61,116 bases of DNA from Alphaproteobacteria bacterium (GTDB lineage: Bacteria; Pseudomonadota; Alphaproteobacteria; Sphingomonadales; Sphingomonadaceae). Below are positions 1 to 9,478 of this stretch, piece after piece. The stretch spans positions 1 to 61,116 of the forward strand of contig JAFAZW010000048.1 of NCBI GenBank assembly GCA_019239415.1, written 5' to 3'. The translations under genes were made by a program, and so were the position numbers. The notes beneath the pieces are model-generated. The model did not search any database and was not told where the DNA came from. It saw only the letters and a list, made by a program, of their open reading frames with translations. Within the stretch, counting starts at the first letter, position 1, and each line of letters opens with the position of its first letter.

Positions 1-78
1 GGCGACCAGACCGATTACGGGCTCAATTTCGGCGCCGAGCCGGTGCTGCTGCGGGTGCAGATGGGCGTGTGGCGCTGA
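1..78 (+). CDS. C-terminus of a putative outer-membrane protein (partial)
   Basis: An open frame enters from the left edge and stops with TGA at 76-78, leaving only the last 25 residues, which end in ...VLLRVQMGVWR. The alternation of hydrophobic and polar residues with a terminal aromatic region fits the final strand of an outer-membrane beta-barrel, but the fragment is too short to identify a family. A terminator-like hairpin follows directly at 82-124, which supports a real gene end here. Confidence 0.4.
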   Translation, partial: GDQTDYGLNFGAEPVLLRVQMGVWR

Positions 79-81
79 CCC

Positions 82-124
82 GGTCATACCGTGGCGATAC
101 GGTAATGACCATTCTGGTTTTATC
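82..124 (+). terminator. Hairpin with T-rich tail after the first gene
   Basis: GGTCATACCGT (82-92) pairs with ACGGTAATGACC (99-110), with one bulged base and a short loop, followed by a T-rich stretch near 113-122. It starts four bases after the stop of the partial gene, so it is a likely intrinsic terminator for the plus strand. Confidence 0.5.
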
Positions 125-290
125 TGCTCAAGGCGGCCGCGGCGGCCGTCGTCCGGATCCCCCACGAACGGGCGGCGGTCGCCACGCAAGCGCATACGGT
201 ATTCGCACGGTACATGGATTAAACGGGCGGAAACCGCAGCTTAGCTATCAGCCTAGGCGGGCGCTCCCCCCACGGGCGCCCACGGCTCCG

Positions 291-330
291 AAGGCCCGCC
301 CCGCTCCTGGTCGCGCGGCGGGCCTTCTTT
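291..330 (+). terminator. Strong GC hairpin with T-rich tail
   Basis: AAGGCCCGCC (291-300) and GGCGGGCCTT (317-326) are exact inverted repeats with a 16-base loop, followed by CTTT. It lies between the partial gene and the stop codon of the oppositely oriented GH43 gene. The T-tail favours termination of plus-strand transcription. Apart from the two hairpins, I see nothing in 79-343. Confidence 0.5.
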
Positions 331-343
331 CCATCGGCAGGGC

Positions 344-2017
344 TCAGCCCGGCGCATAGGCGTAAAGGCCGAAGACGGCGCCGACGAAGCCGCCCGCCAC
401 ATGGGTGCTGAGGATCCTGCCGTCCTGCGGACCGCCGACCGCGCGCCAGGCGCCGCCCGCCGCCGCGTAGGAGAAGGTGTAGGCGGCGCCGCGGGCCGCG
501 ATCCGCAACCGTACCGGCGTACCGCAGGTCCAAGGTGCCGTCGCCAGCACCGTGCCGCCGGCCGGATCGTGCGCGCCGGCGCGGCGCTTCAGCACCAGCC
601 GGGTCGCGCCGCCGCTCCGCTGGAGTGCCAGCAGGTACCAATATTCGTCGTTCTGGAGCGCGGCGATCCCCGCTTCCTCGCCGTCGGCGCGCGGGCAGCT
701 GCGCAGCTCGGTGGCGGCGGCGGCGTTCATGTGCTGCTGCCGGCGGGCGAGGAAGGACGGGTTGGCGTTGTCGCCGAGCCGCACCCGCCGCGGGTCGATC
801 CGCAGCGTGCCGCCGGCGAGCCGCCACCAGCGCTCGCGCGGGTTGCGCATCTGCAGCCAGGAGAGCGGCAGGCGCGTGCCGGCGAACCGATCGCGCACGG
901 TGAAGGCGCCTGCGGTCGGCGCCGGCGCCCGGCCTGCCGGGAGGCCCGGGGCGCGGCCTACGTAGGGGATCGCCTCGCCCGGCGCGGTGATCCGCGGCCA
1001 GCCGTCGGTCCAGGTCACCGGCAGCAGGAATGTCTCCCGGCCCGTATTGTAAAGATCCCCTTCGTACGGCCGGGTGGCGAGGAAGGTCGCCCACCAGCGG
1101 CCGTCCGGCGCCTCGACCAGCTGGGCGTGGCCCGCCGAGGTGACCGGCATCGGCCGCCCGCGGGGCAGGTCGCGCTGGGTGAGGATCGGGTTCCCCGCGT
1201 AGGGCGTGTAGGGCCCGTCGGGCCGGCGGCTGCGGAAGACGACCTGCGAATGGCGCTCGGCGGTGCCGCCCTCGGCGCAGGTCAGATAATACCAGCCGTC
1301 CTTCCTGAAGATGTGCGGACCCTCGATCCACGCCGGCTTCGTCGCGATGTCGACGCCGCCGTTCACCAACACCGTGCGCGGCCCGAACGTCCGCTTCGTC
1401 CTGGGATCGAAACGCTGCACCCAGATGGCGCGGTGGCCTTCGTAAAGCGAGGGCCCCGGGGGCGGGCCGTTATTGACCATCCAGGCGCTGCCGTCGTCGT
1501 CGAAGAAGAGTGCCGGGTCGATGCCGCCCTCGAGGTCCGGCAGCCACACGGGGTCGGACCAGGGGCCGGCGGGATCGGTGGCGGTGATCAGGAAATTGCC
1601 GCCGCAATCGACGCAGGTGTTGACGATGTAGAAGGTGCCGGCATGCCAGGAGATGGCCGGCGCGAACACGCCCCGGGAGAGGCCGAGGCGCTTGAAGTCG
1701 AGCTGGCCGGGCCGGTCGATCGCGTTCGCGATCTGGGTCCAGTGGACGAGGTCGCGGCTCCGCCACACCGGGATTCCGGGGAACCAGGCGAAGGTCGAGT
1801 TCACCAGGTAGAAGTCCCGCCCGACCCGCGTCACGCCGGGGTCGGGGTAGAAGCCGTGGAGGACAGGGTTGCGATAGTCGCCGCGTCGCGCGGGCACCGC
1901 GTCCGACGCGTCGCCGCCGCGATAGTCGAACCAGCCGAAGACGGCCGGCGCGCTCGCGGCCGGCGCGGCGGCCAGCAGCGCGGCGACGGCCGCGAGACGT
2001 GGCACCTTCCGACCCAA
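344..2017 (-). CDS. Secreted glycoside hydrolase family 43 (beta-xylosidase/arabinofuranosidase-like)
   Basis: A 557-residue exported enzyme expected to cleave beta-xylosides or alpha-arabinofuranosides from plant polysaccharide fragments. After a signal peptide (residues 1-23, ending in ASA) comes a five-blade propeller with the GH43 catalytic trio: Asp59 in YPDPG (base), Asp167 in GGIDPALFFDDDG (pKa modulator) and Glu232 in WIEGPH (acid). A C-terminal beta-sandwich of the GH43 C2 type follows (about residues 355-557). The start is TTG at 2017, seven bases after an AAAGGAG ribosome site. The frame is open upstream to 2113, but that extension is Arg-rich and sits before the signal peptide. 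Substrate specificity cannot be read from sequence. It has no obvious partners in the window. Confidence 0.85.
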   Translation of the reverse strand: MGRKVPRLAAVAALLAAAPAASAPAVFGWFDYRGGDASDAVPARRGDYRNPVLHGFYPDPGVTRVGRDFYLVNSTFAWFPGIPVWRSRDLVHWTQIANAIDRPGQLDFKRLGLSRGVFAPAISWHAGTFYIVNTCVDCGGNFLITATDPAGPWSDPVWLPDLEGGIDPALFFDDDGSAWMVNNGPPPGPSLYEGHRAIWVQRFDPRTKRTFGPRTVLVNGGVDIATKPAWIEGPHIFRKDGWYYLTCAEGGTAERHSQVVFRSRRPDGPYTPYAGNPILTQRDLPRGRPMPVTSAGHAQLVEAPDGRWWATFLATRPYEGDLYNTGRETFLLPVTWTDGWPRITAPGEAIPYVGRAPGLPAGRAPAPTAGAFTVRDRFAGTRLPLSWLQMRNPRERWWRLAGGTLRIDPRRVRLGDNANPSFLARRQQHMNAAAATELRSCPRADGEEAGIAALQNDEYWYLLALQRSGGATRLVLKRRAGAHDPAGGTVLATAPWTCGTPVRLRIAARGAAYTFSYAAAGGAWRAVGGPQDGRILSTHVAGGFVGAVFGLYAYAPG

Positions 2018-2171
2018 GTTCCGCTCCTTTCCCGGCTGCGTCCGCCTATCGGCCCGCCGTTCAGCCGACAAGGCGCACCGTTTCCCGCAGCCGGGCCGGC
2101 CGCCCGGAACCAATTAACTTCGATCAGCTTTGGCAGGGTGGCGGGGCCCTAGTCCCGCCAGGAGGGTTGTG

Positions 2172-2411
2172 ATGGGCGAGCAGGCGGTGAAGGCCGACGA
2201 CGGGGCCGAAAGCGCGATGGGCGATGCCGGAAAGGGCAGCTTCCAGCAGTCGCAGGACAAGGACCAGGCGGGCGCGGACGCATCGCGCGGCGGGCCGGCC
2301 GCGGACCGGGACGAGGATTGGCACGACAAGCTGAAGGATCAGCTTGCCGGCAGCGAGGGCGCGAAGGAGGGCAGGAAAGATGCCGCAGGGCCCGGCCGCG
2401 GACGCTTCTAG
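2172..2411 (+). CDS. Small hydrophilic hypothetical protein
   Basis: A 79-residue protein very rich in Asp, Glu, Lys, Gly and Ala, with no hydrophobic segment, so probably soluble and partly disordered. The ATG at 2172 follows a near-perfect AGGAGGG site (2160-2166). Its 3' end overlaps the next small gene by 32 bases and the set runs toward asd, which suggests one transcript. The composition resembles small stress-type proteins, but no family is recognised. Confidence 0.6.
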   Translation: MGEQAVKADDGAESAMGDAGKGSFQQSQDKDQAGADASRGGPAADRDEDWHDKLKDQLAGSEGAKEGRKDAAGPGRGRF

Positions 2412-2499
2412 CCTGCTGCGCGACGCCTTCCGCGAGCCGTGGCCGACCGCCGCGCTCGCGATCGCGTTGATCGTCCTCGTCGCCGCCTTGCTGGCCTGA
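2380..2499 (+). CDS. Single-pass 39-residue membrane protein
   Basis: The ATG at 2380 gives 39 residues: a short polar N-terminus, then a hydrophobic helix rich in Ala, Leu, Ile and Val (about residues 22-39) that ends the protein, with a tryptophan at its start. GGAGG at 2366-2370 and AGGA nearer the start provide ribosome sites. It overlaps the previous gene in another frame and ends four bases before the next ATG. The coupled spacing is the main evidence that it is real. Function unknown. Confidence 0.5.
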   Translation: MPQGPAADASSLLRDAFREPWPTAALAIALIVLVAALLA

Positions 2500-2503
2500 G
2501 CCG

Positions 2504-2716
2504 ATGCCGCTGATCCTCGCACCGCCGGAGGCCGCCGCCGCGCGCGACCGCGAGCGGGCGGCGCTCGCGACGCAGATCGAGCTGCTCGAGGATGAATGGC
2601 GCTCCGGCATGGAGCGCGACACGCTCATCCTCCTCGACCATGCCTGCGCCCGGCTCGCCGCCCTCGACGCGGAGGAGCGCGCCGCGATGGCCGCCGCGCC
2701 CAACGATGCGTTGTAA
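2504..2716 (+). CDS. Small hypothetical protein, helical
   Basis: A 70-residue, Ala-, Glu- and Arg-rich protein predicted to be mostly helical, with no membrane segment or recognised motif. It begins four bases after the stop of the tiny membrane protein and is followed 52 bases later by asd. Position and codon use like its neighbours support it as the third gene of a small operon. No function can be assigned. Confidence 0.5.
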   Translation: MPLILAPPEAAAARDRERAALATQIELLEDEWRSGMERDTLILLDHACARLAALDAEERAAMAAAPNDAL

Positions 2717-2768
2717 AGTCCGCGCCCGTCCCTAAGTGGGCGGCTCGGCAGCAAGGAAGACGAGGGCG

Positions 2769-3797
2769 ATGGGATATCGGGTGGTCGTGGTCGGCGCGAC
2801 CGGCAACGTCGGGCGGGAGATGCTCAACATCCTCGCCGAGCGCCAATTCCCGCTGGACGACATCGCCGCGGTCGCCTCGCCGCGCTCGACCGGCGACATC
2901 ATCGACTTCGGCGATTCGGGCCGCGAGCTCAAGGTCCGCAACATCGAGCATTTCGACTTCGCCGGCTGGGACATGGCCCTGTTCGCGGCGGGCTCGGCCG
3001 CATCGAAGGACTACGCGCCCAGGGCCGCCGCGGCCGGCTGCACCGTCATCGACAACAGCTCGCTGTTCCGGATGGACCCGGACGTGCCGCTGATCGTGCC
3101 GGAGGTGAACGCCGGCGCCATCGACGGCTACCGGCGCAGGAACATCATCGCCAACCCCAATTGCTCGACCGCGCAGATGGTGGTGGCGCTGAAGCCGCTC
3201 CACGACGCCGCCGGCATCCGCCGCGTCGTCGTCTCGACCTACCAGTCCGTCTCCGGCGCGGGGAAGGCCGGGATGGACGAATTGTTCGAGCAGAGCCGCA
3301 ACATCTTCGTCGGCGATGCGAACGAGCCCGCTTTCTTCACCAAGCAGATCGCCTTCAACGTCATCCCCCATATCGACGCCTTCCTCGACGACGGCTCGAC
3401 CAAGGAGGAGTGGAAGATGGTGGTCGAGACCAAGAAGATCCTCGATCCCAAGATCAAGGTGACGGCGACCTGCGTGCGCGTGCCCGTGTTCGTCGGCCAT
3501 TCCGAGTCGATCAATATCGAGTTCGAGCGCGAGATGTCCGCGCAGGAGGCGCAGGATATTCTCCGGGAGGCGCCGGGCGTGATGCTCGTCGACAAGCGCG
3601 AGGACGGCGGTTACGTGACGCCGGTCGAGGCGGTCGGCGAGTACGCGACCTACGTCAGCCGCGTCCGCGAGGACCCGACCGTCGAGAACGGCCTCAACCT
3701 CTGGTGCGTGTCGGACAACCTCAGGAAGGGCGCGGCATTGAACGCGGTGCAGATCGCCGAGCTGCTCGGCCGCAAGCACCTCCAGAAGGCGGCGTGA
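2769..3797 (+). CDS. asd: Aspartate-semialdehyde dehydrogenase
   Basis: A 342-residue cytosolic enzyme that reduces L-aspartyl-4-phosphate to aspartate semialdehyde with NADPH, the branch point to lysine/diaminopimelate, methionine and threonine. An N-terminal Rossmann fold shows GATGNVGREM. The catalytic cysteine is in NPNCSTAQ (near residue 130), and the downstream STYQSVSGAG and HIDAF segments are typical. Length is normal. ATG at 2769 is preceded by a GAGGG site; an upstream in-frame start at 2736 would add 11 atypical residues. It may be transcribed with the three small genes upstream. Confidence 0.93.
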   Translation: MGYRVVVVGATGNVGREMLNILAERQFPLDDIAAVASPRSTGDIIDFGDSGRELKVRNIEHFDFAGWDMALFAAGSAASKDYAPRAAAAGCTVIDNSSLFRMDPDVPLIVPEVNAGAIDGYRRRNIIANPNCSTAQMVVALKPLHDAAGIRRVVVSTYQSVSGAGKAGMDELFEQSRNIFVGDANEPAFFTKQIAFNVIPHIDAFLDDGSTKEEWKMVVETKKILDPKIKVTATCVRVPVFVGHSESINIEFEREMSAQEAQDILREAPGVMLVDKREDGGYVTPVEAVGEYATYVSRVREDPTVENGLNLWCVSDNLRKGAALNAVQIAELLGRKHLQKAA

Positions 3798-3863
3798 CTT
3801 ATGCCTCCCCGTCCGGAACGGACGGGGAAGGGGGCCACCCGGAGGGTGGTGGAGTGAGGGAAT

Positions 3864-3934
3864 GGGGACGCGTACCTTTTTCCTGAAGGAATGGGGACAC
3901 GTACCTTTTTGCACGCAAGAAGGTACGTGTCCCC
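3864..3934. repeat. GGGGACACGTACC palindrome, REP-like
   Basis: GGGGACGCGTACC (3864-3876) and GGGGACACGTACC (3893-3905) are two direct copies, each in the context GGAATGGGGAC..GTACCTTTTT. GGTACGTGTCCCC (3922-3934) is the exact inverse of the second. The arms of the hairpin are 13 bases with a 16-base loop. It sits in the 217-base gap between asd and nuoA, just after a half-element CTCCCCGTCCGGAACGGACGGGGA (about 3804-3830). Such GGGGAC..GTACC arms resemble REP elements mobilised by REP-associated tyrosine transposases; no such transposase is in the window. It could also end asd transcription. Confidence 0.7.
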
Positions 3935-4014
3935 GGTCGCCCGCCTAGCCTGTTGCGGCTCCGCGCCGGACGGCCTAAGAGCCGCGCCAAGTCACGTCCC
4001 CCCGGAGAGTCTCG

Positions 4015-4392
4015 ATGGCGTCCGCCGCCGCCGGTTACCTGCCCATCCTCCTGTTCCTCATCGTCGCGCTCGGCCTCTCGGCCGCCTTCGTCGTGCTGCC
4101 GATGCTGACCGCGAAGCTGACCGGCGCCAGCAATCCCTATCCCGACAAGCTTGCCGAATATGAGTGCGGGTTCCCGGCCTTCGAGGACAGCCGCGCCCAG
4201 TTCGACGTTCGCTTCTACCTGGTCGCGATCCTGTTCATCGTCTTCGACCTCGAGGCGGCGTTCCTGTTCCCCTGGGCGGTGTCCTTGAAGCATACCGGCC
4301 TCGCCGGCTGGGCCTCGATGATGCTGTTCCTCGTCGAGCTGGCGCTGGGCTTCGTCTATGCCTGGAAGAAGGGGGCGCTCGAATGGGAGTGA
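4015..4392 (+). CDS. nuoA: NADH-quinone oxidoreductase subunit A
   Basis: A 125-residue membrane subunit of complex I that helps link the peripheral arm to the proton-pumping arm. Three transmembrane helices are evident (about 8-30, 65-85, 93-115), with the conserved loop [20 protein letters not shown] between helices 1 and 2, which carries the cysteine near the quinone site, and [11 protein letters not shown] in helix 2. GGAGAG precedes the ATG. Its stop overlaps nuoB by ten bases. It is the first gene of the long operon. Confidence 0.95.
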   Translation: MASAAAGYLPILLFLIVALGLSAAFVVLPMLTAKLTGASNPYPDKLAEYECGFPAFEDSRAQFDVRFYLVAILFIVFDLEAAFLFPWAVSLKHTGLAGWASMMLFLVELALGFVYAWKKGALEWE

Positions 4393-4937
4393 TCCTCGAC
4401 CCCCGGCACGAGAATCTGCGCCCGGCGGACCTCGAGCAGCCGGACCCGAAATTCTTCCAGGAGCTGCAGAGCGAGGTCTCGGACAAGGGCTTCCTGGTCA
4501 CCTCGGCGGAGGATCTGTTCCAGTGGGCCCGGACCGGCTCCTTGTGGTGGATGACCTTCGGCCTCGCCTGCTGCGCGGTCGAGATGATCCACGCCAACAT
4601 GCCGCGCTACGATCTCGAGCGGTTCGGCGTCGCGCCCCGCGCGAGCCCGCGCCAGTCGGACGTGATGATCGTCGCCGGGACGCTCTGCAACAAGATGGCG
4701 CCGGCGCTGCGGCGGGTCTACGACCAGATGTCGGAGCCGCGCTACGTCATCTCGATGGGCAGCTGCGCCAATGGCGGCGGCTATTACCATTACAGCTATT
4801 CGGTGGTGCGCGGCTGCGACCGCATCGTCCCGGTCGACATCTACGTCCCCGGCTGTCCGCCGACCGCCGAGGCCCTGCTCTACGGCATCATGCAGCTGCA
4901 GCGGAAGATCCGCCGCGTCGGCACGATCGAGCGCTGA
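4383..4937 (+). CDS. nuoB: NADH-quinone oxidoreductase subunit B
   Basis: A 184-residue peripheral-arm subunit that holds iron-sulfur cluster N2, the last electron carrier before quinone. The tandem cysteines in [10 protein letters not shown], the cysteine in [10 protein letters not shown] and the cysteine of [14 protein letters not shown] are the expected N2 ligands. The ATG at 4383 lies inside the end of nuoA, which implies translational coupling. Length is normal for the family. Confidence 0.96.
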   Translation: MGVILDPRHENLRPADLEQPDPKFFQELQSEVSDKGFLVTSAEDLFQWARTGSLWWMTFGLACCAVEMIHANMPRYDLERFGVAPRASPRQSDVMIVAGTLCNKMAPALRRVYDQMSEPRYVISMGSCANGGGYYHYSYSVVRGCDRIVPVDIYVPGCPPTAEALLYGIMQLQRKIRRVGTIER

Positions 4938-4952
4938 TGGGCTCGCGCTGAC

Positions 4953-5618
4953 ATGGCGAACAATTCGGCACCCGTCATTGCCCCGCGCGAGGGGCTGCTC
5001 GCGGAAGTGAAGGCGGCGCTCGGCGAGGCCGTGCTCGACGCGCGGCATGCGGTCGGCGAGGATACGATCACCGTCCGCCGCGACAGCCTGGTCGAGGCCT
5101 GCCGTATTCTGCGCGACCGCTTCGAATATCAGCAGCTGATGGAGATCGTCGGCATCGACTATCCAGAGCGTGCGGAGCGGTTCGAGATCGACTACCACCT
5201 GCTTTCCGTGACCAGGAACCACCGCGTCCGCGTCCGGGTCGGAACCGACGAGGACACGCCGGTGCCGTCCGTCACGGGGCTGTGGCCGGTCGCGGGCTGG
5301 CTCGAGCGCGAGGTGTTCGACCTCTACGGCGTGCTCTTCGACGGCAATGACGACCTGCGCCGCATCCTCACCGACTACGGCTTCCGGGGGCACCCGTTCC
5401 GCAAGGACTTCCCGCTCTCGGGCTATGTCGAACTGCGCTATTCCGAAGAGCAGAAGCGTGTCGTCTACGAGCCGGTCAGGCTGCCGCAGGACTTCCGCGC
5501 CTTCGATTTCCTGAGCCCGTGGGAAGGCGCGCAATACATCCTTCCCGGCGACGAGAAGGCCTCGCCGGAAGCGCCGGGGGCGCCGACGCCCTTGAAGGCC
5601 GAGGAGATCAAGAAGTGA
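4953..5618 (+). CDS. nuoC: NADH-quinone oxidoreductase subunit C
   Basis: A 221-residue subunit (30 kDa family) of the complex I peripheral arm. The family signature around LEREVFDLYGVLFDGNDDLRRILTDYGF-(R)GHPFRKDFPL is present near residues 125-155. An N-terminal extension of about 25 residues precedes the domain. It is separate from NuoD, unlike the NuoCD fusion of enterobacteria. It starts 15 bases after nuoB; a palindromic element follows its stop. Confidence 0.95.
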   Translation: MANNSAPVIAPREGLLAEVKAALGEAVLDARHAVGEDTITVRRDSLVEACRILRDRFEYQQLMEIVGIDYPERAERFEIDYHLLSVTRNHRVRVRVGTDEDTPVPSVTGLWPVAGWLEREVFDLYGVLFDGNDDLRRILTDYGFRGHPFRKDFPLSGYVELRYSEEQKRVVYEPVRLPQDFRAFDFLSPWEGAQYILPGDEKASPEAPGAPTPLKAEEIKK

Positions 5619-5628
5619 TGCGCCTCCT

Positions 5629-5716
5629 CGTCATCCCGGCGAAAGCCGGGATCTCAGCGGGTGAAAGGCACCTGCGACTCTTCCGCGCTGAGGCCCCGGC
5701 TTTCGCCGGGGCGACG
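5629..5716. repeat. CGTCATCCCGGC palindromic element, copy 1 (nuoC-nuoD)
   Basis: An 88-base element whose ends are inverted repeats: CGTCATCCCGGCGAAAGCCGGGATCTC on the left, and the reverse of it with GGGGCGACG on the right. It has a short variable centre and inner CCCGGCGAAAGCCGGG hairpins at each end. It fills the nuoC-nuoD gap and ends eight bases before the nuoD ATG. Confidence 0.9.
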
Positions 5717-5724
5717 GTGCGCGC

Positions 5725-6960
5725 ATGAGCGTCGACACCCCCACCGTCGGCACGGCCGACGAGGTCGCCCGCACCGGCGCCACCCAGTCCAAGATCGCCA
5801 ATTACACGATCAACTTCGGTCCCCAGCACCCGGCGGCGCACGGGGTGCTCAGGCTCGTGCTCGAGCTGGACGGCGAGATCGTCGAGCGGGTCGACCCGCA
5901 TGTCGGTCTGCTCCACCGCGGCACCGAGAAGCTCTGCGAATACAAGACCTACATCCAGTCCGTCCCCTACATGGACCGGCTCGATTACGTCTCGCCGATG
6001 TGCATGGAGCACAGCTACGTCCTCGCCATCGAGAAGCTCCTGGACCTCGAGGTGCCGGAGCGGGCGCGGTGGCTGAGGACCTTCTTCGCCGAGCTGACGC
6101 GGGTCTCCAATCACCTGCTCAACATCGGCAGCCACATCATGGACGTCGGCGCGATGACGCCGAACCTGTGGCTGTTCGAGCCGCGCGAAGACATCATGAA
6201 CTTCTACGAGCGCGCGTCCGGGGCGCGGATGCACGCCAATTATTTTCGCCCCGGCGGCGTCCACCAGGACGTGCCGCAGGCCCTGCTCGACGACATCGGC
6301 GTGTGGATGGACGGCAAGCTGCTGCCGATGTTCGAGGATTCGATCAGCCTCGTCGCCGACAACCGAATCTTCAAGCAGCGCAACGTCGACATCAGCATCG
6401 TCTCCAAGGCCGACGCGCTCGCCTGGGGCTTCTCAGGCCCGATGATCCGCGCCGCCGGCATCCCCTGGGACATCCGCAAGTCCCAGCCCTACGACATGTA
6501 TGCCGAGGTCGAGTTCGACGTGCCGGTGGGGACGAAGGGCGATTGCTACGACCGGATGATGGTCCGGATCGAAGAAGTCCGCCAGTCGGTGCGGATCATG
6601 AAGCAGTGCCTCGACAAGATGCGGCCCGGCCCCATCGCCAGCCTCGATCGCAAGGTGGTGCCGCCCAAGCGCGCCGAGATGAAGCAGTCGATGGAAGCGC
6701 TCATCCATCACTTCAAGCTCTACACCGAAGGCTTCCACGTGCCCGCCGGCGAGGTCTATGTCGCGACCGAGAGCCCGAAGGGCGAGTTCGGCTGCTACAT
6801 CGTCGCCGACGGCACCAACAAGCCGTACCGGGTGAAATTGAGGCCCACCGGCTTCTCGCACCTGCAGGCGATGGATTTCATGACCAGGGGCCACATGCTC
6901 GCCGACGTCACCGCGATCCTCGGCTCGCTCGACATCGTGTTCGGGGAGATCGACCGGTGA
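5725..6960 (+). CDS. nuoD: NADH-quinone oxidoreductase subunit D
   Basis: A 411-residue 49 kDa-family subunit that forms the quinone-binding cavity with NuoB. The N-terminal [14 protein letters not shown], then [12 protein letters not shown] and the downstream [14 protein letters not shown] segment are diagnostic. Residues 1-33 are a family-typical variable tail. The ATG lies just beyond a palindromic element, with little native leader left. Its TGA overlaps the GTG of the next small gene. Confidence 0.96.
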   Translation: MSVDTPTVGTADEVARTGATQSKIANYTINFGPQHPAAHGVLRLVLELDGEIVERVDPHVGLLHRGTEKLCEYKTYIQSVPYMDRLDYVSPMCMEHSYVLAIEKLLDLEVPERARWLRTFFAELTRVSNHLLNIGSHIMDVGAMTPNLWLFEPREDIMNFYERASGARMHANYFRPGGVHQDVPQALLDDIGVWMDGKLLPMFEDSISLVADNRIFKQRNVDISIVSKADALAWGFSGPMIRAAGIPWDIRKSQPYDMYAEVEFDVPVGTKGDCYDRMMVRIEEVRQSVRIMKQCLDKMRPGPIASLDRKVVPPKRAEMKQSMEALIHHFKLYTEGFHVPAGEVYVATESPKGEFGCYIVADGTNKPYRVKLRPTGFSHLQAMDFMTRGHMLADVTAILGSLDIVFGEIDR

Positions 6961-7193
6961 ACATCCTCCACGGCGCGCGGGCGGCGCTTCTCGTCTTCCT
7001 CGGCACCTATGTTCTCAGCCTCGCGGCGGCGCCGCTGACGAGCAACGCAGGGCTGCTCGACGCGGCCCTCGTGCTGGGGGCGCTGTCGTCGATCGGCCTC
7101 GGCGTCGCCTCGCTGATCGCGGTGACGGCGCAGCTTTGCATTCTCTTCGGCCGGGTCCTCCACCGCCGGGAAGGGACGAGCGTCCGTGGCTGA
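6957..7193 (+). CDS. Small two-helix membrane protein inside the nuo operon
   Basis: A 78-residue protein beginning at GTG 6957, overlapping the nuoD stop by four bases and overlapping nuoE by eight, so it is tightly coupled on both sides. Two hydrophobic segments (about residues 8-25 and 33-65) predict a small inner-membrane protein with a basic C-terminus (HRREG). No family is recognised. The position between nuoD and nuoE suggests an assembly or accessory role in complex I, but that is inference from context only. Confidence 0.65.
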   Translation: MNILHGARAALLVFLGTYVLSLAAAPLTSNAGLLDAALVLGALSSIGLGVASLIAVTAQLCILFGRVLHRREGTSVRG

Positions 7194-7899
7194 CATCCTG
7201 CCCAACTCGATCCCGGACATCGACGAGGTCCGCGCCCGCTGGGGTTCGTTCGCCTGGACGAAGGAGAATGAGAAGCGGGCGAAGATGTACGTCTCTCGCT
7301 ACCCCGAGGGACGGCAGCACAGCGCGATCCTGCCCTTGCTGGACCTCGCCCAGCGGCAAGTCGGCACAGAGACGCAGACGCAGGGGTGGCTGCCGATCCC
7401 GGTGGTCGAATATGTCGCCGCCTATCTCGCGATGCCCTACATCCGCGCCTACGAGGTCGCGACCTTCTACACGATGTTCAACCTGCGCCCGGTCGGGCGT
7501 TTCCACGTCCAGGTCTGCGGCACGACGCCGTGCCTGCTGCGCGGCTCCGACGATGTCTTCGCCGCCTGCAAGGCGAAAGGGCTGAAGAAAGGGCAGACGA
7601 CGCCGGACGGGCTGTTCACGCTTTCGGAGGTCGAATGCCTCGGCGCCTGCGCCAACGCGCCGATGGTGCAGATCAACGACGACAATTACGAGGACCTGAC
7701 GTTCGCGACGACGACGGCCGTGCTCGAGGCCCTTGCCCGCGGCGAGACCCCGAAGCCGGGCCCGCAGGGCGTCAACCGCCGTACCAGCGACCCGGAGGGC
7801 GGGCCGACGACGCTCAAGGAGATGGTCGCGGAGAACCACGACTACCGGCCTCAGTGGAATTCCGCGGCGGCGGCCGGGGCAGGGGAGGCGTCGGCATGA
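7186..7899 (+). CDS. nuoE: NADH-quinone oxidoreductase subunit E
   Basis: A 237-residue thioredoxin-like 24 kDa-family subunit that binds the 2Fe-2S cluster N1a in the NADH-oxidising module. Ligands are the cysteines of VCGTTPCLLRG and VECLGACANAPMVQIND, in the right spacing. The C-terminal 60 residues (after NYEDLT) form a low-complexity tail with GPTTLKEM, common in alphaproteobacteria. The start is GTG 7186, overlapping the previous small gene. Confidence 0.95.
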   Translation: MADILPNSIPDIDEVRARWGSFAWTKENEKRAKMYVSRYPEGRQHSAILPLLDLAQRQVGTETQTQGWLPIPVVEYVAAYLAMPYIRAYEVATFYTMFNLRPVGRFHVQVCGTTPCLLRGSDDVFAACKAKGLKKGQTTPDGLFTLSEVECLGACANAPMVQINDDNYEDLTFATTTAVLEALARGETPKPGPQGVNRRTSDPEGGPTTLKEMVAENHDYRPQWNSAAAAGAGEASA

Positions 7900-7906
7900 T
7901 CTTCCT

Positions 7907-7988
7907 CGTCATCCCGGCGGAAGCCGGGATCTCCAATCGCAAGGTTAGGGCGGGTCTCGATGAGATCCCGGCTTCCGCCGGGATGACG
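7907..7988. repeat. CGTCATCCCGGC palindromic element, copy 2 (nuoE-next gene)
   Basis: An 82-base copy with ends CGTCATCCCGGCGGAAGCCGGGATCTC and GAGATCCCGGCTTCCGCCGGGATGACG. The inner hairpin has the compensating change GAA/GGAA and TTCC on the two sides, so pairing is kept. Confidence 0.9.
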
Positions 7989-8017
7989 GTGAACGCCGCT
8001 GAGCAGGAGGGACGCCG

Positions 8018-8187
8018 GTGAAGTCGCTCGGCTCGCTCGCCATCGCCATCCTCGTCGGCATCCTCGTGCTGTGGGTGCTGGTGAAGCTCGTCTTCCTGAC
8101 GTTCAAGCTGATCGGCCTCGCCATCGCCGTCGCCGTCGTCGCCGCCGTGTTCTTCGGCGTGCGCAAGTTGATCGAGGGGCCGCGCTG

Positions 8188-8188
<1 letters not shown>
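8018..8188 (+). CDS. Very hydrophobic 56-residue membrane protein between nuoE and nuoF
   Basis: GTG at 8018 follows a perfect AGGAGG (8005-8010) and gives 56 residues, almost wholly hydrophobic (about residues 5-48) with a basic C-terminal RKLIEGPR. This is one or two membrane helices. Its stop overlaps the nuoF ATG as TGATG. The strong ribosome site and start-stop coupling argue that it is real. Function unknown; perhaps a complex I accessory factor. Confidence 0.65.

Positions 8189-9474
<1,286 letters not shown>

Positions 9475-9478
<4 letters not shown>

Noticed and set aside
401-2152. Long plus-strand open frame of 583 codons opposite the GH43 gene
   Set aside because: It is the antisense shadow of a clear GH43 gene in high-GC DNA. 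It has no recognisable motif and its composition (Arg, Gly, Ala, Pro) is typical of such shadows.
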